A DNA stretch of 64,000 bases from the NCBI RefSeq assembly GCF_027924605.1, contig NZ_AP027042.1, forward strand, positions 2,085,524 through 2,149,523. The letters run 5' to 3'. Every line of letters starts with the position of its first letter. Within the stretch, counting starts at the first letter, position 1. The notes below the pieces were generated by a model that saw nothing but the letters and a program-made list of their open reading frames with translations, ran no database searches and had not been told where the DNA came from. The translations under genes and the position numbers were made by a program. Source of the stretch: Dyella sp. GSA-30. GTDB taxonomy: Bacteria > Pseudomonadota > Gammaproteobacteria > Xanthomonadales > Rhodanobacteraceae. Shown here piece after piece: positions 43,800-53,316 of this stretch.

Positions 43800-44353
43800 A
43801 TGCGCAAACCACCGATCATCCATGCCACCCGCGACGTGCACGGCAGCAGCTTCCTGCACGTCGAGCAACTGGATCTGGAATTCTCCAACGGCGAACGCCG
43901 CACCTACGAGCGCCTGAAGGGCAGCGGCACAGGCGCGGTGATCATCGTGCCGATGCAGGACGATGAAACCGTGCTGCTGGTACGCGAGTACGGCGCCGGC
44001 GTCGGTCGCTACGAGCTATGCCTGCCGAAAGGGCGGCTCGATCATGGCGAAACCGCGCTGGAAGGTGCCGATCGCGAGCTCAAGGAAGAGATTGGTTTTG
44101 GCGCACGCAAGTTGACCCCGCTACATAGCCTGTCCCTGTCGCCGTCGTATATGACGCACATGGCGCATGTGGTGCTGGCGCAGGATCTCTACCCGGAGCG
44201 CCTGCAAGGCGACGAACCGGAAGAGCTCGAAGTGGTGCCGTGGAAGATGTCCGAACTGCACCACCTGGTCGCACGCGACGATGTCACCGAAGGGCGTTCC
44301 ATCGCCGCCCTGTTCATGGCGCGCGAGTTCCTCGCCGGCCGCTTTCGTCCCAC

Positions 44354-44357
<4 letters not shown>
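43800..44357 (+). CDS. nudE: ADP compounds hydrolase NudE
   Basis: A 185-residue Nudix hydrolase that cleaves ADP-ribose, AP3A and NADH in E. coli. The Nudix box is complete: 'GRLDHGET' and 'RELKEEIGF' carry the catalytic Glu residues. The N-terminus (MRKPPIIHATRDVHG) and 'LSLSPSYMTHMAHVVLAQDLYPE' are typical of NudE rather than other Nudix groups. Its stop overlaps the GTG of cysQ (GTGA); the pair nudE-cysQ is conserved in many gammaproteobacteria. Confidence 0.93.
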
Positions 44358-45169
<812 letters not shown>

Positions 45170-45181
45170 TCGTTACGGCTG

Positions 45182-45252
45182 GTCGTGACTGAAGTCGCTC
45201 CTACAAACTAGCCGGGCACTGCTAGCTTGTAGGAGCGACTTCAGTCGCGACC
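45182..45252. repeat. Inverted REP pair of the GTAGGAGCGAC type
   Basis: Two inverted copies of GTAGGAGCGACTTCAGTC flank a 25-bp spacer between cysQ and mazG. The same family of dyads is widespread in Pseudomonas and xanthomonads. A single copy is at 36303-36328. Confidence 0.85.
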
Positions 45253-45304
45253 ATTCAAAGCAAGGCATTCACAAAATTTGGCTCGTTTTCGAGGTTTTCG
45301 GACT

Positions 45305-46108
45305 ATGTCGCGTCACACCCTGAACGATCTTCTCGACATCATGACGCGCCTGCGCGACCCCGAGCGGGGTTGCCCTTGGGACGTGAAACAAAACTTTGCC
45401 ACCATCGCGCCCTATACGATCGAAGAGGCCTACGAAGTAGCCGATGCGATCGACCGGCAGGACTGGCACGACCTTCGCGATGAACTCGGCGATCTTCTTC
45501 TGCAGGTCGTTTTTCATGCGCAGATGGCCAAGGAGGCAGGGCTGTTCGACTTCGACGATGTGGCGCACGCGATCAGCGACAAGATGCTGCGTCGGCATCC
45601 ACACGTGTTTGGCGATGCCAGCTACGACGATATCGAGGCGCAGAAACAGGGTTGGGAAGACATCAAGCGTGCCGAACGCGCCGCCAAGGGTGACGGCGTC
45701 GACGACACCAGCGTGCTGGCCGGCGTGTCGCATGGACTGCCGGAATGGAAGCGCGCCACGAAGCTGCAGCAACGCGCGGCCAAAGTCGGGTTCGACTGGC
45801 CGAACGCAGCGCCGGTGCTGGACAAGCTGGCCGAGGAACTGGACGAAGTGCGTGCCGAGTTCGCCGATGGCGCGGATGTTGGGCGGCTGCAGGACGAAAT
45901 CGGTGACGTGTTATTCGTCACGGCGAATCTGGCCCGCCATGCCGGGGTCGATTTTTCGCAGGCGATGCGGCATGCCAATGCCAAGTTCGAGCGTCGGTTT
46001 CGGCGGATGGAGGCGTTGGCGGAGAGTGAAGGCCGGCCCCTGGCCGAGCGTGATCTGGCTGGGCAAGAGGCGCTGTGGCAGCGGGTGAAGGTGCTGGAGC
46101 GCTCTTAA
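45305..46108 (+). CDS. mazG: Nucleoside triphosphate pyrophosphohydrolase MazG
   Basis: MazG hydrolyses NTPs to NMP and PPi and can lower ppGpp-related stress signalling. The 267-residue protein holds two MazG domains. The N-terminal one has 'CPWDVKQNFATIAPYTIEEAYEV' and 'LRDELGDLLLQVVFHA'; the C-terminal one has 'KLAEELDEVRAEF' and 'LQDEIGDVLFVTANLARH'. ATG 45305 is preferred over the TTG at 45278, because it follows CGAGG and aligns with the family start. It appears monocistronic. Confidence 0.93.
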   Translation: MSRHTLNDLLDIMTRLRDPERGCPWDVKQNFATIAPYTIEEAYEVADAIDRQDWHDLRDELGDLLLQVVFHAQMAKEAGLFDFDDVAHAISDKMLRRHPHVFGDASYDDIEAQKQGWEDIKRAERAAKGDGVDDTSVLAGVSHGLPEWKRATKLQQRAAKVGFDWPNAAPVLDKLAEELDEVRAEFADGADVGRLQDEIGDVLFVTANLARHAGVDFSQAMRHANAKFERRFRRMEALAESEGRPLAERDLAGQEALWQRVKVLERS

Positions 46109-46215
46109 AGCCGGGCCATGACTGCTGGCGGTTGACGGTTCCTGGGCGCGGACGCAACCTTTTTCCCACGGGTTGCATCTGAGTCTTCGAACCGTTCACT
46201 TAAAGGAACCTCTCC

Positions 46216-46992
46216 ATGCGTCGCTTGATTCTTGCCGCCTTGCTGGTGGCCCCATTGGCCGCCCACGCGCACGACGACTGCAAATACCAGGCGCCCCGCG
46301 CGATGAAGCTGGACTTGTCCGGCGTGCGGGAGGTGCAGCTCGAGGTCAATAGCTACGACCTGCATGTCACCGGCAGCGACAGCGCTACCGTCGGCGATCT
46401 CAATGGCCGTGCCTGCGCATCCGACCAGAAGCTGCTGGAGGATCTCACGGTCACCCAGCATCGCGAAGGCGATCGCCTGATCGTCGAGCTCGGTGGACAC
46501 CATACGACCATCAATTTTTTCGGTAGCACCTATACGGACCTGGACATCAATCTCCAGTTGCCGGCGAAGATGCCCGTATCGATCAATGTGGGTTCCGGCG
46601 ATGGTTGGGTGAGCGGCGTGCACACGGTCAAGGGACGCGTGGGTTCGGGTGACCTGCACCTCACCGACATCGACGACACCTTTATCGGCGGCGTGGGTTC
46701 GGGTGATATCGATGGGCGCAATATCGGGCGTATCGAGCTGGGCTCGGTTGGTTCGGGCGACGCGAAATTCCATGACATCAAGGGTGATGTCAAAGTCGGC
46801 AGCATCGGCTCCGGCGATGTGACACTGGTCGGTGTCGGCGGCAGCGTGCGGGCCGATACGCTCGGTTCGGGCGACCTGACCGTGCGCAATGTGCGCGGCG
46901 ATTTCAGCCTGGGTGCGAAGGGTAGCGGCGACGTGCACAAGTCCGATATCTCGGGCAAGGTGAGCGTACCGCACGATGATGACGATGATTGA
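46216..46992 (+). CDS. Secreted GSGD-repeat protein (DUF4097/DUF2807-like)
   Basis: A 258-residue exported protein with a signal peptide ending AAHAH and an Asp-rich C-terminus. The mature part begins with a beta-sandwich-like region containing two cysteines (DDCKYQ, GRACAS). From residue ~135 there are seven GSGD motifs spaced about 17-22 residues apart, separated by short beta strands such as 'VKGRVGSGDLHLTDI' and 'VRADTLGSGDLTVRNV'. This is the pattern of a right-handed beta solenoid of the putative auto-transporter adhesin/DUF4097 type. Its ligand and role are unknown. It stands alone, convergent with the permease gene. Confidence 0.75.
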   Translation: MRRLILAALLVAPLAAHAHDDCKYQAPRAMKLDLSGVREVQLEVNSYDLHVTGSDSATVGDLNGRACASDQKLLEDLTVTQHREGDRLIVELGGHHTTINFFGSTYTDLDINLQLPAKMPVSINVGSGDGWVSGVHTVKGRVGSGDLHLTDIDDTFIGGVGSGDIDGRNIGRIELGSVGSGDAKFHDIKGDVKVGSIGSGDVTLVGVGGSVRADTLGSGDLTVRNVRGDFSLGAKGSGDVHKSDISGKVSVPHDDDDD

Positions 46993-47000
46993 GTTATTAG

Positions 47001-47137
47001 AGCCCCCCTCACCCTAACCCTCTCCCCCGGCAAAGCCAGGGGAGAGGGGACTGACTGAGGCAAGTCTTCAACACCGCGCGTTTTTGCTCCCTCTCTCCTG
47101 GCTCTGCCGGGGGAGAGGGCTGGGGTGAGGGGGCGCT
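47001..47137. repeat. Composite GC-rich dyad, copy 3 (convergent junction)
   Basis: Two inverted units of the CTCTCCCC...GGGGAGAG type flank a spacer that resembles the spacers of copies 4 and 5 ('ACTGAGG' near its start). It fills the gap between the converging GSGD-repeat gene and the permease gene. Confidence 0.85.
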
Positions 47138-47138
47138 C

Positions 47139-48257
47139 TTAATGCAGCGCCGTCCAGACCAGATAAACCACCGGTGCGCACACCAATAAAAACGGTATCG
47201 ACACCTTGTGAAACAGCCCCATCGCATGAGGCTGTTTTGCCAGGCGCAGGGCGATCAGGTTGGCCAGCGAGCCGATCACCAGACCAAAGCCGCCGACGTT
47301 GACGGCAACCGCGAGCGCCATGGCATCCGAGGCATGGTTCAGCAGCAACACCGTCGAGGGCACGTTGCTGATGAGCTGCGAGGCGACGATGCCGCCGATA
47401 TAGAGATTCAGCGGTTTGTCGAGGCTGAGCCGATCAAGACCCATTTGCACAAACGGCAGTTCGGCCAGGTGACCCAGGCCGAGAAAGATCACCGCGAACG
47501 TCGCCAGCAGCAGCCAGTCCAGGCGCTTGAAAGTCTGGCGCTCGATCAGAAACGGCAGGATCACCAGGCCTGCGCCGAGCAGGGCTTCGCCGTGCTCCAT
47601 CATCATCACCATCATCGATAGCGCAACGATCGACAACAGCCCCAGTGTCGAGCTGACAGGCTGCTCTTCGGCCAGGTGCGTATGCAACTCGATGCGCTCG
47701 CGCGGCAGCCAGAACCAGGTAAGCAGGGCGACCATGACGAACATGGTGGCGGCGACCGGGAACATGACGCGTACGAAGGTCAGAAAGGGCAGGTGTTCGT
47801 ACTGCCATAGCAGCAGGTTTTGTGGGTTGCCGATCGGGCTTAGCGTGGAGCCTGCGTTCACCGCTAACGCTTCGAGTATCACCATGCGCAGAATCGGCAG
47901 GTTCGACATGCCGCCGATGGCGACGGTCAGCGGCACCAGCAGGAACAGGCTGACGTCGTTGGTCAGCACCATCGACAGAATTGCCGTGGCCGAGACCAGG
48001 AGCAGGCCCAGGCCGCGCAGTGAATGTACGCGCTCGACCAGCGAAGCGGCGATGCGCTGCACCCAGCCGCTATCACGAATCCCTTGGATGGCGAGCATCA
48101 GGCCGAACAGTCCCGCCAAGGTTGGCAGGCGCAGCCAGCGCTGGTGCTCATGCAGCGAACGTGGATCGGCGATGGCCAATACGAGCGTGAGCGCCGCAAA
48201 CAGGATGAGCAGCCATTCCTGTTTGAGGCGTTGAATGAAGAGCGAGGTGGTTGCCAT
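47139..48257 (-). CDS. SLC13/ArsB-type anion permease
   Basis: A 372-residue polytopic membrane protein with about ten helices. It resembles the citrate/arsenite (CitMHS, ArsB/NhaD) superfamily: 'LTNDVSLFLLVPLTVAIG' and 'EALAVNAGSTLSPIGNPQNLLLW' form the first hairpin-like motif. 'ASQLISNVPSTVLLLNH' and 'VNVGGFGLVIGSLANLIALRL' form its inverted counterpart. The transported anion cannot be assigned. It is convergent with the GSGD gene and stands alone. Confidence 0.82.
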   Translation of the reverse strand: MATTSLFIQRLKQEWLLILFAALTLVLAIADPRSLHEHQRWLRLPTLAGLFGLMLAIQGIRDSGWVQRIAASLVERVHSLRGLGLLLVSATAILSMVLTNDVSLFLLVPLTVAIGGMSNLPILRMVILEALAVNAGSTLSPIGNPQNLLLWQYEHLPFLTFVRVMFPVAATMFVMVALLTWFWLPRERIELHTHLAEEQPVSSTLGLLSIVALSMMVMMMEHGEALLGAGLVILPFLIERQTFKRLDWLLLATFAVIFLGLGHLAELPFVQMGLDRLSLDKPLNLYIGGIVASQLISNVPSTVLLLNHASDAMALAVAVNVGGFGLVIGSLANLIALRLAKQPHAMGLFHKVSIPFLLVCAPVVYLVWTALH

Positions 48258-48288
48258 AAGCGCTAAGGTAGCAGCCCGGCCCTACCTA

Positions 48289-48430
48289 TTTCGTCATTCC
48301 GGCGAAGGCCGGAAGCGCTTTTCAACAGCGAAGCTGGTCATCCATTCCTCAACGTGTCGCTCGTCAGAAGACTCGACTGACAAGCGATATCCTGAGGAGT
48401 AGATTCCGGCCTTCGCCGGAATGACGAAAT
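48289..48430. repeat. Inverted REP pair of the CGTCATTCCGGCGAAGG type
   Basis: The unit CGTCATTCCGGCGAAGGCC recurs inverted at 48403-48430, about 90 bp later. The pair lies in the 193-bp gap between the permease start and the 3' end of the ABC permease gene, both on the minus strand. Nothing else is seen in the gap. Confidence 0.85.
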
Positions 48431-48450
48431 TGTGGGCGTGAAGTTTGAAT

Positions 48451-50937
48451 CTAGCCTTCGCGCAATAGGCGCATCGGCGAGGTACGCGTCACCTTCCTAG
48501 TGCCTGCCAACCCTAGCAACATCACCACCAAGGCCGCCATCAGCGCCGCACCAAACAGCGGCCACAACGGCGGCACGAAACCGTCGATATGAAACACCGC
48601 ATGGCCCAGCCAGATACCGGTGCCCGTGGCTCCCAGTGCCGCGGTCAAGCCAGCCACCAGCCCAAGCAAGGCAAACTCGCAAGCTGCCGCCGCACGCAAT
48701 TGCGATCGACGCGCGCCCAGCGTGCGCAATAACGCGGCCTCATGCCGACGCTCCGCTGCGCTGGCCGCCAACGCAGCCGCAAGCACGAGTGCGCCAGCCA
48801 ACAGGCTGAAGCCCAGTACCCAGCGAACCGCGTTGCCGACACGGTCGACGATTTCGCGCACTCGGTCGAGCAGCGAATCCACATCGATCAAACTGAGGTT
48901 GCTGTAGTCGCGCGACAGCGTAGCCATCTGTTCGGCGTGGCCACGTGGCACGTAGAAACTGGCGATCCATGTGTGCGGCAACTGATCCGCATGCGTGGGA
49001 TCGAGCAGAAGGAAGAAGTTGACGCGGAACGAGCTCCAGTCGACCTGCCGAATGCTGCCGACCTTCGCATCGATATCGCCTTCGCCGATGTTGAAGCTCA
49101 TCGTGTCGCCGACTTTCAGATGGAACATGTCGCGCCAGCTGGTATCGATCGACACCTCGGCCTGCGCCGGGTTGGCTCCGGACCATTGGCCGGCGATCAC
49201 CTCATTGCTCGGCGGCAGTTCACTGGACCAGGACAAGCGCAACTGCCGGTCGGCCCAATCTTTCGCGCGTTCGTCCTGGAAATGAAGGCTGTCGATCGGC
49301 TTGCCGTTGATCTTGGTGAGTTTGCCCACCGCAAGCGGCAGCATGTTGAGTTTTTGCCCGCCGATGGACGTGAGCGTTTGCTCGAAACTCGCGCGCTGGT
49401 CGTCCTGCAGATTGAGTACGAACCAATTGGGTGTGTCGACGGGCAGCTCACGACGCCAGCCCTCAAGCAGCGCGGGCGCGACAATGGCAAGCAGCAGCAA
49501 GGCGACCAACCCCAGGCTGAGTGCAGTGGCCTGGATCAGGCTCATGCCACGCCTGCGTGCCAGCGCCGCCAGGCCCAGCCGCAACGCGGGGTGCGCGCCC
49601 GGTGCAACGCGGCGTGCCGTCCACAACAAGGCGGCCGCCAACAACGCTGCGACGATGGCTACACCGACCAGGCTGGCCGCCAGGATACCTGCGAGCTTGG
49701 CCGAGCCGCTTTGCGTCCAGATCAGCAGCAACGCGACGACGGCAGGCACCAGATACAGCGCGTCGAAACGGCGTACTTGCCGCGTTACGCTCTCGCGAAA
49801 CACCGCGACGGGCGGCACATCGGCAAGACGTGCCAGCGGCGGCAGCGCGAAGCCCGCCAGGACCGCAATACCCATCGCGGCCGAAGCGAACACCGGACCG
49901 AGCGGCAGTTGCGTCGGCACGGCGGAAAACAACTGGCTGGCGAAGGCCCACGCACCCTGGGCAAGGGCAAGCGCGATGACGATGCCCAAGGCCGCGGCGG
50001 GAATCGCCAACGCGGTGAGCGTACCGATCAGCAGGCCAAGTACGCGTCGGCGCGGTGTGCCGATAGCTCTTAGCAGCGCGACCTCGTGGGTCTTGCGGCG
50101 CGCATAACGCTGCGCCGCAAGTGCGATGGCCACACCGGCCAGCAAGGCCGACAGCAAGGCCGTCAGGCGCAGGAACGAGCCGGCGCGGTCGAATGCGCTG
50201 CGCATTCGTTCCTGGGTCTGCTCCGGCGTCATCAATTCCGCGCCCTGCGGCAGCTTGCTGTCCTGCGCGTAGCTGCGCCACTGGCGCACCGGCGTGGGGT
50301 CGCCCGCGATCAGCAGGCGGTGCCGTGCACGGCTGCCCGTGCCGAGCAGGCCGGCCTGGGTGGCGTCGTCCAGGCTCATCAGCGCACGTGGTGCGAGCGC
50401 AAACAGTTCGCCGCCATCGGGCTGGCGTACCAGTTCGGCGGCAATGCGCAAATTGCGTCCGCCCAGTTGCAGCGGATCGCCCACCTTCAGGCCGAGCGCG
50501 ACCAGCGCACGGTGATCGAGGTAGACGTCGCCGCTTGTCGGTGCGTGTGCATCGGTACGGTCACGGCCCTGCGTATCGATGACTTCCAGCGTGCCGCGCA
50601 ACGGATAGGCCGTGTCGCTGGCCTGTACGTCGAGCAGCTGGCTGTGTCCGTTGGCGAAGGCGACGCTGGGGAAGCTGGCGCCGCGGCTGGTTTTCAGGCC
50701 GAGCTTTGCGGCCTGGTCCGCATAGTCGGCCGGAAGCGATTGCGGCGCTGTCATGCCGAGATCGCCGCCGATCAATTCGGCGGCGCTGGCGAGCATGCCG
50801 CGCTCAATACGCGCGGTCAGCGTGGCAACGACACCGAGAGCGACCACGGCCAGCACCAGCGATGCGGCCAGTGTGCGCAGCTCGGGCAGGTGCCATTCGC
50901 GGCGCAGGCTGCGCAGGGCGAGGCGGAAGAGTTTCAT
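48451..50937 (-). CDS. ybbP: ABC transporter permease, FtsX family (YbbP-like)
   Basis: An 828-residue inner-membrane protein with two FtsX permease domains. An N-terminal helix (about 24-46) precedes a periplasmic MacB-like domain. Three helices lie near residues 260-380 and others near 395-480, then a second periplasmic domain and three C-terminal helices near 705-820 (WVLGFSLLAGALVLAAALA). Length and order match E. coli YbbP. With YbbA it forms an ABC transporter of unproven substrate that is usually adjacent to tesA, as here. A 202-bp gap containing a REP pair separates it from ybbA. Confidence 0.88.
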   Translation of the reverse strand: MKLFRLALRSLRREWHLPELRTLAASLVLAVVALGVVATLTARIERGMLASAAELIGGDLGMTAPQSLPADYADQAAKLGLKTSRGASFPSVAFANGHSQLLDVQASDTAYPLRGTLEVIDTQGRDRTDAHAPTSGDVYLDHRALVALGLKVGDPLQLGGRNLRIAAELVRQPDGGELFALAPRALMSLDDATQAGLLGTGSRARHRLLIAGDPTPVRQWRSYAQDSKLPQGAELMTPEQTQERMRSAFDRAGSFLRLTALLSALLAGVAIALAAQRYARRKTHEVALLRAIGTPRRRVLGLLIGTLTALAIPAAALGIVIALALAQGAWAFASQLFSAVPTQLPLGPVFASAAMGIAVLAGFALPPLARLADVPPVAVFRESVTRQVRRFDALYLVPAVVALLLIWTQSGSAKLAGILAASLVGVAIVAALLAAALLWTARRVAPGAHPALRLGLAALARRRGMSLIQATALSLGLVALLLLAIVAPALLEGWRRELPVDTPNWFVLNLQDDQRASFEQTLTSIGGQKLNMLPLAVGKLTKINGKPIDSLHFQDERAKDWADRQLRLSWSSELPPSNEVIAGQWSGANPAQAEVSIDTSWRDMFHLKVGDTMSFNIGEGDIDAKVGSIRQVDWSSFRVNFFLLLDPTHADQLPHTWIASFYVPRGHAEQMATLSRDYSNLSLIDVDSLLDRVREIVDRVGNAVRWVLGFSLLAGALVLAAALAASAAERRHEAALLRTLGARRSQLRAAAACEFALLGLVAGLTAALGATGTGIWLGHAVFHIDGFVPPLWPLFGAALMAALVVMLLGLAGTRKVTRTSPMRLLREG

Positions 50938-50989
50938 GCGCGCGCTCCGCTGCAGGTCTTTGTAAGGGCGACCTCATAGCCTCGGTTTT

Positions 50990-51116
50990 TCATCGTCATC
51001 CCGGCGCAGGCCGGGATCCAGTGGCTTCTGTTGTCGATTTTCGCGAACGGCTTCAGGCTCTTTCGCGACAACCGAGCAATAACGCCACTGGGTCCCGGCC
51101 TGCGCCGGGATGACGA
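50990..51116. repeat. Inverted REP pair of the TCATCCCGGCGCAGGCCGGGA type
   Basis: CGTCATCCCGGCGCAGGCC at about 50994 is repeated inverted at about 51090-51114. The pair lies between ybbA and ybbP, two genes on the same strand. It may uncouple their expression. It is related to, but distinct from, the CGTCATTCCGG pair at 48289. Confidence 0.85.
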
Positions 51117-51139
51117 GCCGATGGCGGTGTGCGTGCCGC

Positions 51140-51850
51140 TCATGAAGCCACCTTGGCGGCAGGCTCGGTGCTGGTAACCACACGCCCGTTGTCCAGTTCG
51201 ACATGACGCGAACAACGCGCGGCAAGCTTGGGATCGTGGGTGACCAGGACCAGGGTGGTGTGGTGATCCTGGTTCAAGGCAAACAGCAGGTCAGTGACAT
51301 GGTGGCCGGTGCGTTGGTCGAGGTTGCCAGTGGGTTCGTCGGCAAACAGCAGGCGCGGGCTGTGCACGAAGGCGCGGGCGATCGCCACGCGTTGTTGCTC
51401 GCCACCGGAAAGCTGCGCGGGATAGTGCTTGCGTCGAGGCGTCAGCCCGACCGCTTCGAGTGCTTCGCGGGCGCGGCTGCGCGCTTCGTTGCTGCCTTCC
51501 AGCTCCAGCGGCAGCATCACGTTTTCTTCGGCGGTCAGCGCGGGCAGCAGGTGAAACGACTGAAAGACGAAGCCGACCAGCCGGCGGCGCAGGTCTGCAC
51601 GCTTTTCCTCATCGAGTTTTTCTAACGCGTTGCCATCGAGCAAAATGCTGCCGCTGGTGGGCGTGTCCAGGCCAGCCAACAGGCCGAGCAATGTGGTCTT
51701 GCCGGAGCCGGAGGCACCGACGATGGCGAAGCTCTCCCCTGAATGCACCTGAAGGCTTACACCCCGAAGAATGTCCAGCTGCCCCTCGGGACCTCGTACC
51801 GACTTGCTAACATCGCGGGCATCGAGAAGAACACGGGATGTACCACTCAT
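51140..51850 (-). CDS. ybbA: ABC transporter ATP-binding protein (YbbA-like)
   Basis: A 236-residue ATPase of the LolD/MacB group. The Walker A is '[12 protein letters not shown]', the Q-loop '[10 protein letters not shown]', the signature '[15 protein letters not shown]', the Walker B '[12 protein letters not shown]' and the switch His is in 'LVTHDPKLA'. ATG 51850 has AAGGA nine bases upstream; the frame stays open to 52192 inside tesA. Its start codon and that of tesA overlap on opposite strands in the sequence CATG (51848-51851). Confidence 0.93.
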   Translation of the reverse strand: MSGTSRVLLDARDVSKSVRGPEGQLDILRGVSLQVHSGESFAIVGASGSGKTTLLGLLAGLDTPTSGSILLDGNALEKLDEEKRADLRRRLVGFVFQSFHLLPALTAEENVMLPLELEGSNEARSRAREALEAVGLTPRRKHYPAQLSGGEQQRVAIARAFVHSPRLLFADEPTGNLDQRTGHHVTDLLFALNQDHHTTLVLVTHDPKLAARCSRHVELDNGRVVTSTEPAAKVAS

Positions 51851-52460
51851 GCTTCGTTTCCTTTCAGTGCTACTGCTGTCGTTGTGTATCGGCGTGGCCC
51901 AGGCGGCAACGCCTCGGACCGTGCTGGTCCTTGGAGATTCCCTGTCCGCGGCGCACAACATCCCGGTGGAGGCGGGCTGGGTGCATTTGCTGGGCGACCG
52001 TCTCTCGAACATGGAGACGGGTTGGTCCGTGGTCAATGCCAGCATCAGCGGCGAAACCTCATTGAGCGGCCGCAACCGCCTGCCGGCCTTGCTGGCCAAG
52101 TACAAACCCTCGGTCGTGGTGCTGGAACTGGGGGCTAACGATGGCCTGCGCGGCCTGCCGTTGGATGCCCTGCGCGCCAATCTGGCTGCCATGATCGATC
52201 AGTCCACGGCGGCCAAGGCCAAGGTGCTGTTGCTGGGGATCGAGCTGCCGGTCAACTACGGGCCACAGTATCGCGACGGGCTGCGCGCCATCTATAGCGA
52301 CCTATCGGCTCAGAAGCACACGGCGCTGGTGCCGTTCCTGCTCGATGGCGTAGCGCTCGATCCGAAGCTGATGCAGGACGATGGTCTGCATCCGGTGGCC
52401 GCAGGCGAGCCGAAAGTGCTCGATACCGTCTGGAAAGGGCTGCAACCGTTACTTAAGTAA
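51849..52460 (+). CDS. tesA: Periplasmic acyl-CoA thioesterase / lysophospholipase TesA
   Basis: TesA is a periplasmic SGNH esterase acting on acyl-CoA, lysophospholipids and esters. The 203-residue precursor has a signal peptide ([19 protein letters not shown]). All four SGNH blocks are present: 'LVLGDSLSA' (Ser), 'ASISGETS' (Gly), 'ELGANDGLRG' (Asn) and 'DGLHPVAAG' (Asp, His). It is divergent from ybbA with overlapping start codons, so its promoter must lie inside ybbA. The upstream ribosome-binding site is weak. Confidence 0.93.
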   Translation: MLRFLSVLLLSLCIGVAQAATPRTVLVLGDSLSAAHNIPVEAGWVHLLGDRLSNMETGWSVVNASISGETSLSGRNRLPALLAKYKPSVVVLELGANDGLRGLPLDALRANLAAMIDQSTAAKAKVLLLGIELPVNYGPQYRDGLRAIYSDLSAQKHTALVPFLLDGVALDPKLMQDDGLHPVAAGEPKVLDTVWKGLQPLLK

Positions 52461-52569
52461 TGCAACGGTATCTGAATCGTTGCCACGCGCTTTCACGCAT
52501 CTGTCACCGGCCGAATCGTTAGCTGTTCACCTTTGTGAAATTCCAAACGTCCGCGGATGGGAGGCAAGC

Positions 52570-53292
52570 ATGAGTTCACGTGACGAGCAAGCAGGTCTGG
52601 TGCTGTTGGTAGAAGATAATCGGCAAATTGCCGAGATGGTCGGCGAATTTCTGGAACGCCGGGGTTACTCGGTCGACTACGCCGCCGATGGCGTCAGTGG
52701 CCTGCATCTGGCCGTTTCCAACAGTTATGACGTAGTGGTACTCGACCTGATGCTGCCGGGCATGGATGGCCTGGATGTATGTCGCAAGCTGCGCAAGGAC
52801 GCCAAGAAATCCACGCCGGTGCTGATGCTGACGGCTCGCGACACGCTGGAAGACAAGCTGGTGGGCCTCGAGGCCGGTGCCGACGATTACCTGGTCAAGC
52901 CGTTCGAAGTGCGCGAGCTGGAAGCGCGTCTGCGCGCCTTGATCCGTCGCGATCGCCGCCAGGTATCGACCGAGGTGCTTACGGTCGGCGACATGACGCT
53001 GGATACGGCAACGCTTCGCCTTACGCGCGGGGGGCAGGAACTGACCGTGTCGCCGATCGGCCTGAAGCTGCTGGCGATCCTGATGCGCGAATCGCCCCGC
53101 GTGGTCAGCCGTCGCGATATCGAGCGCGAAATCTGGGGCGACACCTTGCCCGATTCGGACACCTTGCGTTCGCACCTCTACAACCTGCGTCGGGTGATCG
53201 ACAAACCGTTCGAACGTCCGTTGCTGCATACCATCCACTCGGCCGGCTATCGACTTGCCGATCTCGAGTCGGAGGTCGCATCGGCCATGTAA
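52570..53292 (+). CDS. OmpR/PhoB-family response regulator
   Basis: A 240-residue transcription factor. The receiver domain (about 8-125) has 'VLLVEDNRQ', phosphoacceptor Asp59 in 'VVLDLMLPGMDG', 'LMLTARDT' and Lys in 'DYLVKPFEVRELEARLRAL'. The C-terminal winged helix (about 140-235) has 'LSPIGLKLLAILM' with 'DIEREIWGD' and 'SDTLRSHLYNLRRVID'. A GGGAGG ribosome-binding site decides ATG 52570. It pairs with the histidine kinase 24 bp downstream. The arrangement resembles PhoP/PhoQ-like or ColR/ColS-like pairs of xanthomonads, but the input signal cannot be assigned. Confidence 0.9.
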   Translation: MSSRDEQAGLVLLVEDNRQIAEMVGEFLERRGYSVDYAADGVSGLHLAVSNSYDVVVLDLMLPGMDGLDVCRKLRKDAKKSTPVLMLTARDTLEDKLVGLEAGADDYLVKPFEVRELEARLRALIRRDRRQVSTEVLTVGDMTLDTATLRLTRGGQELTVSPIGLKLLAILMRESPRVVSRRDIEREIWGDTLPDSDTLRSHLYNLRRVIDKPFERPLLHTIHSAGYRLADLESEVASAM

Positions 53293-53316
53293 CCGGCTCG
53301 CGGCCGGCGGCTTCTT

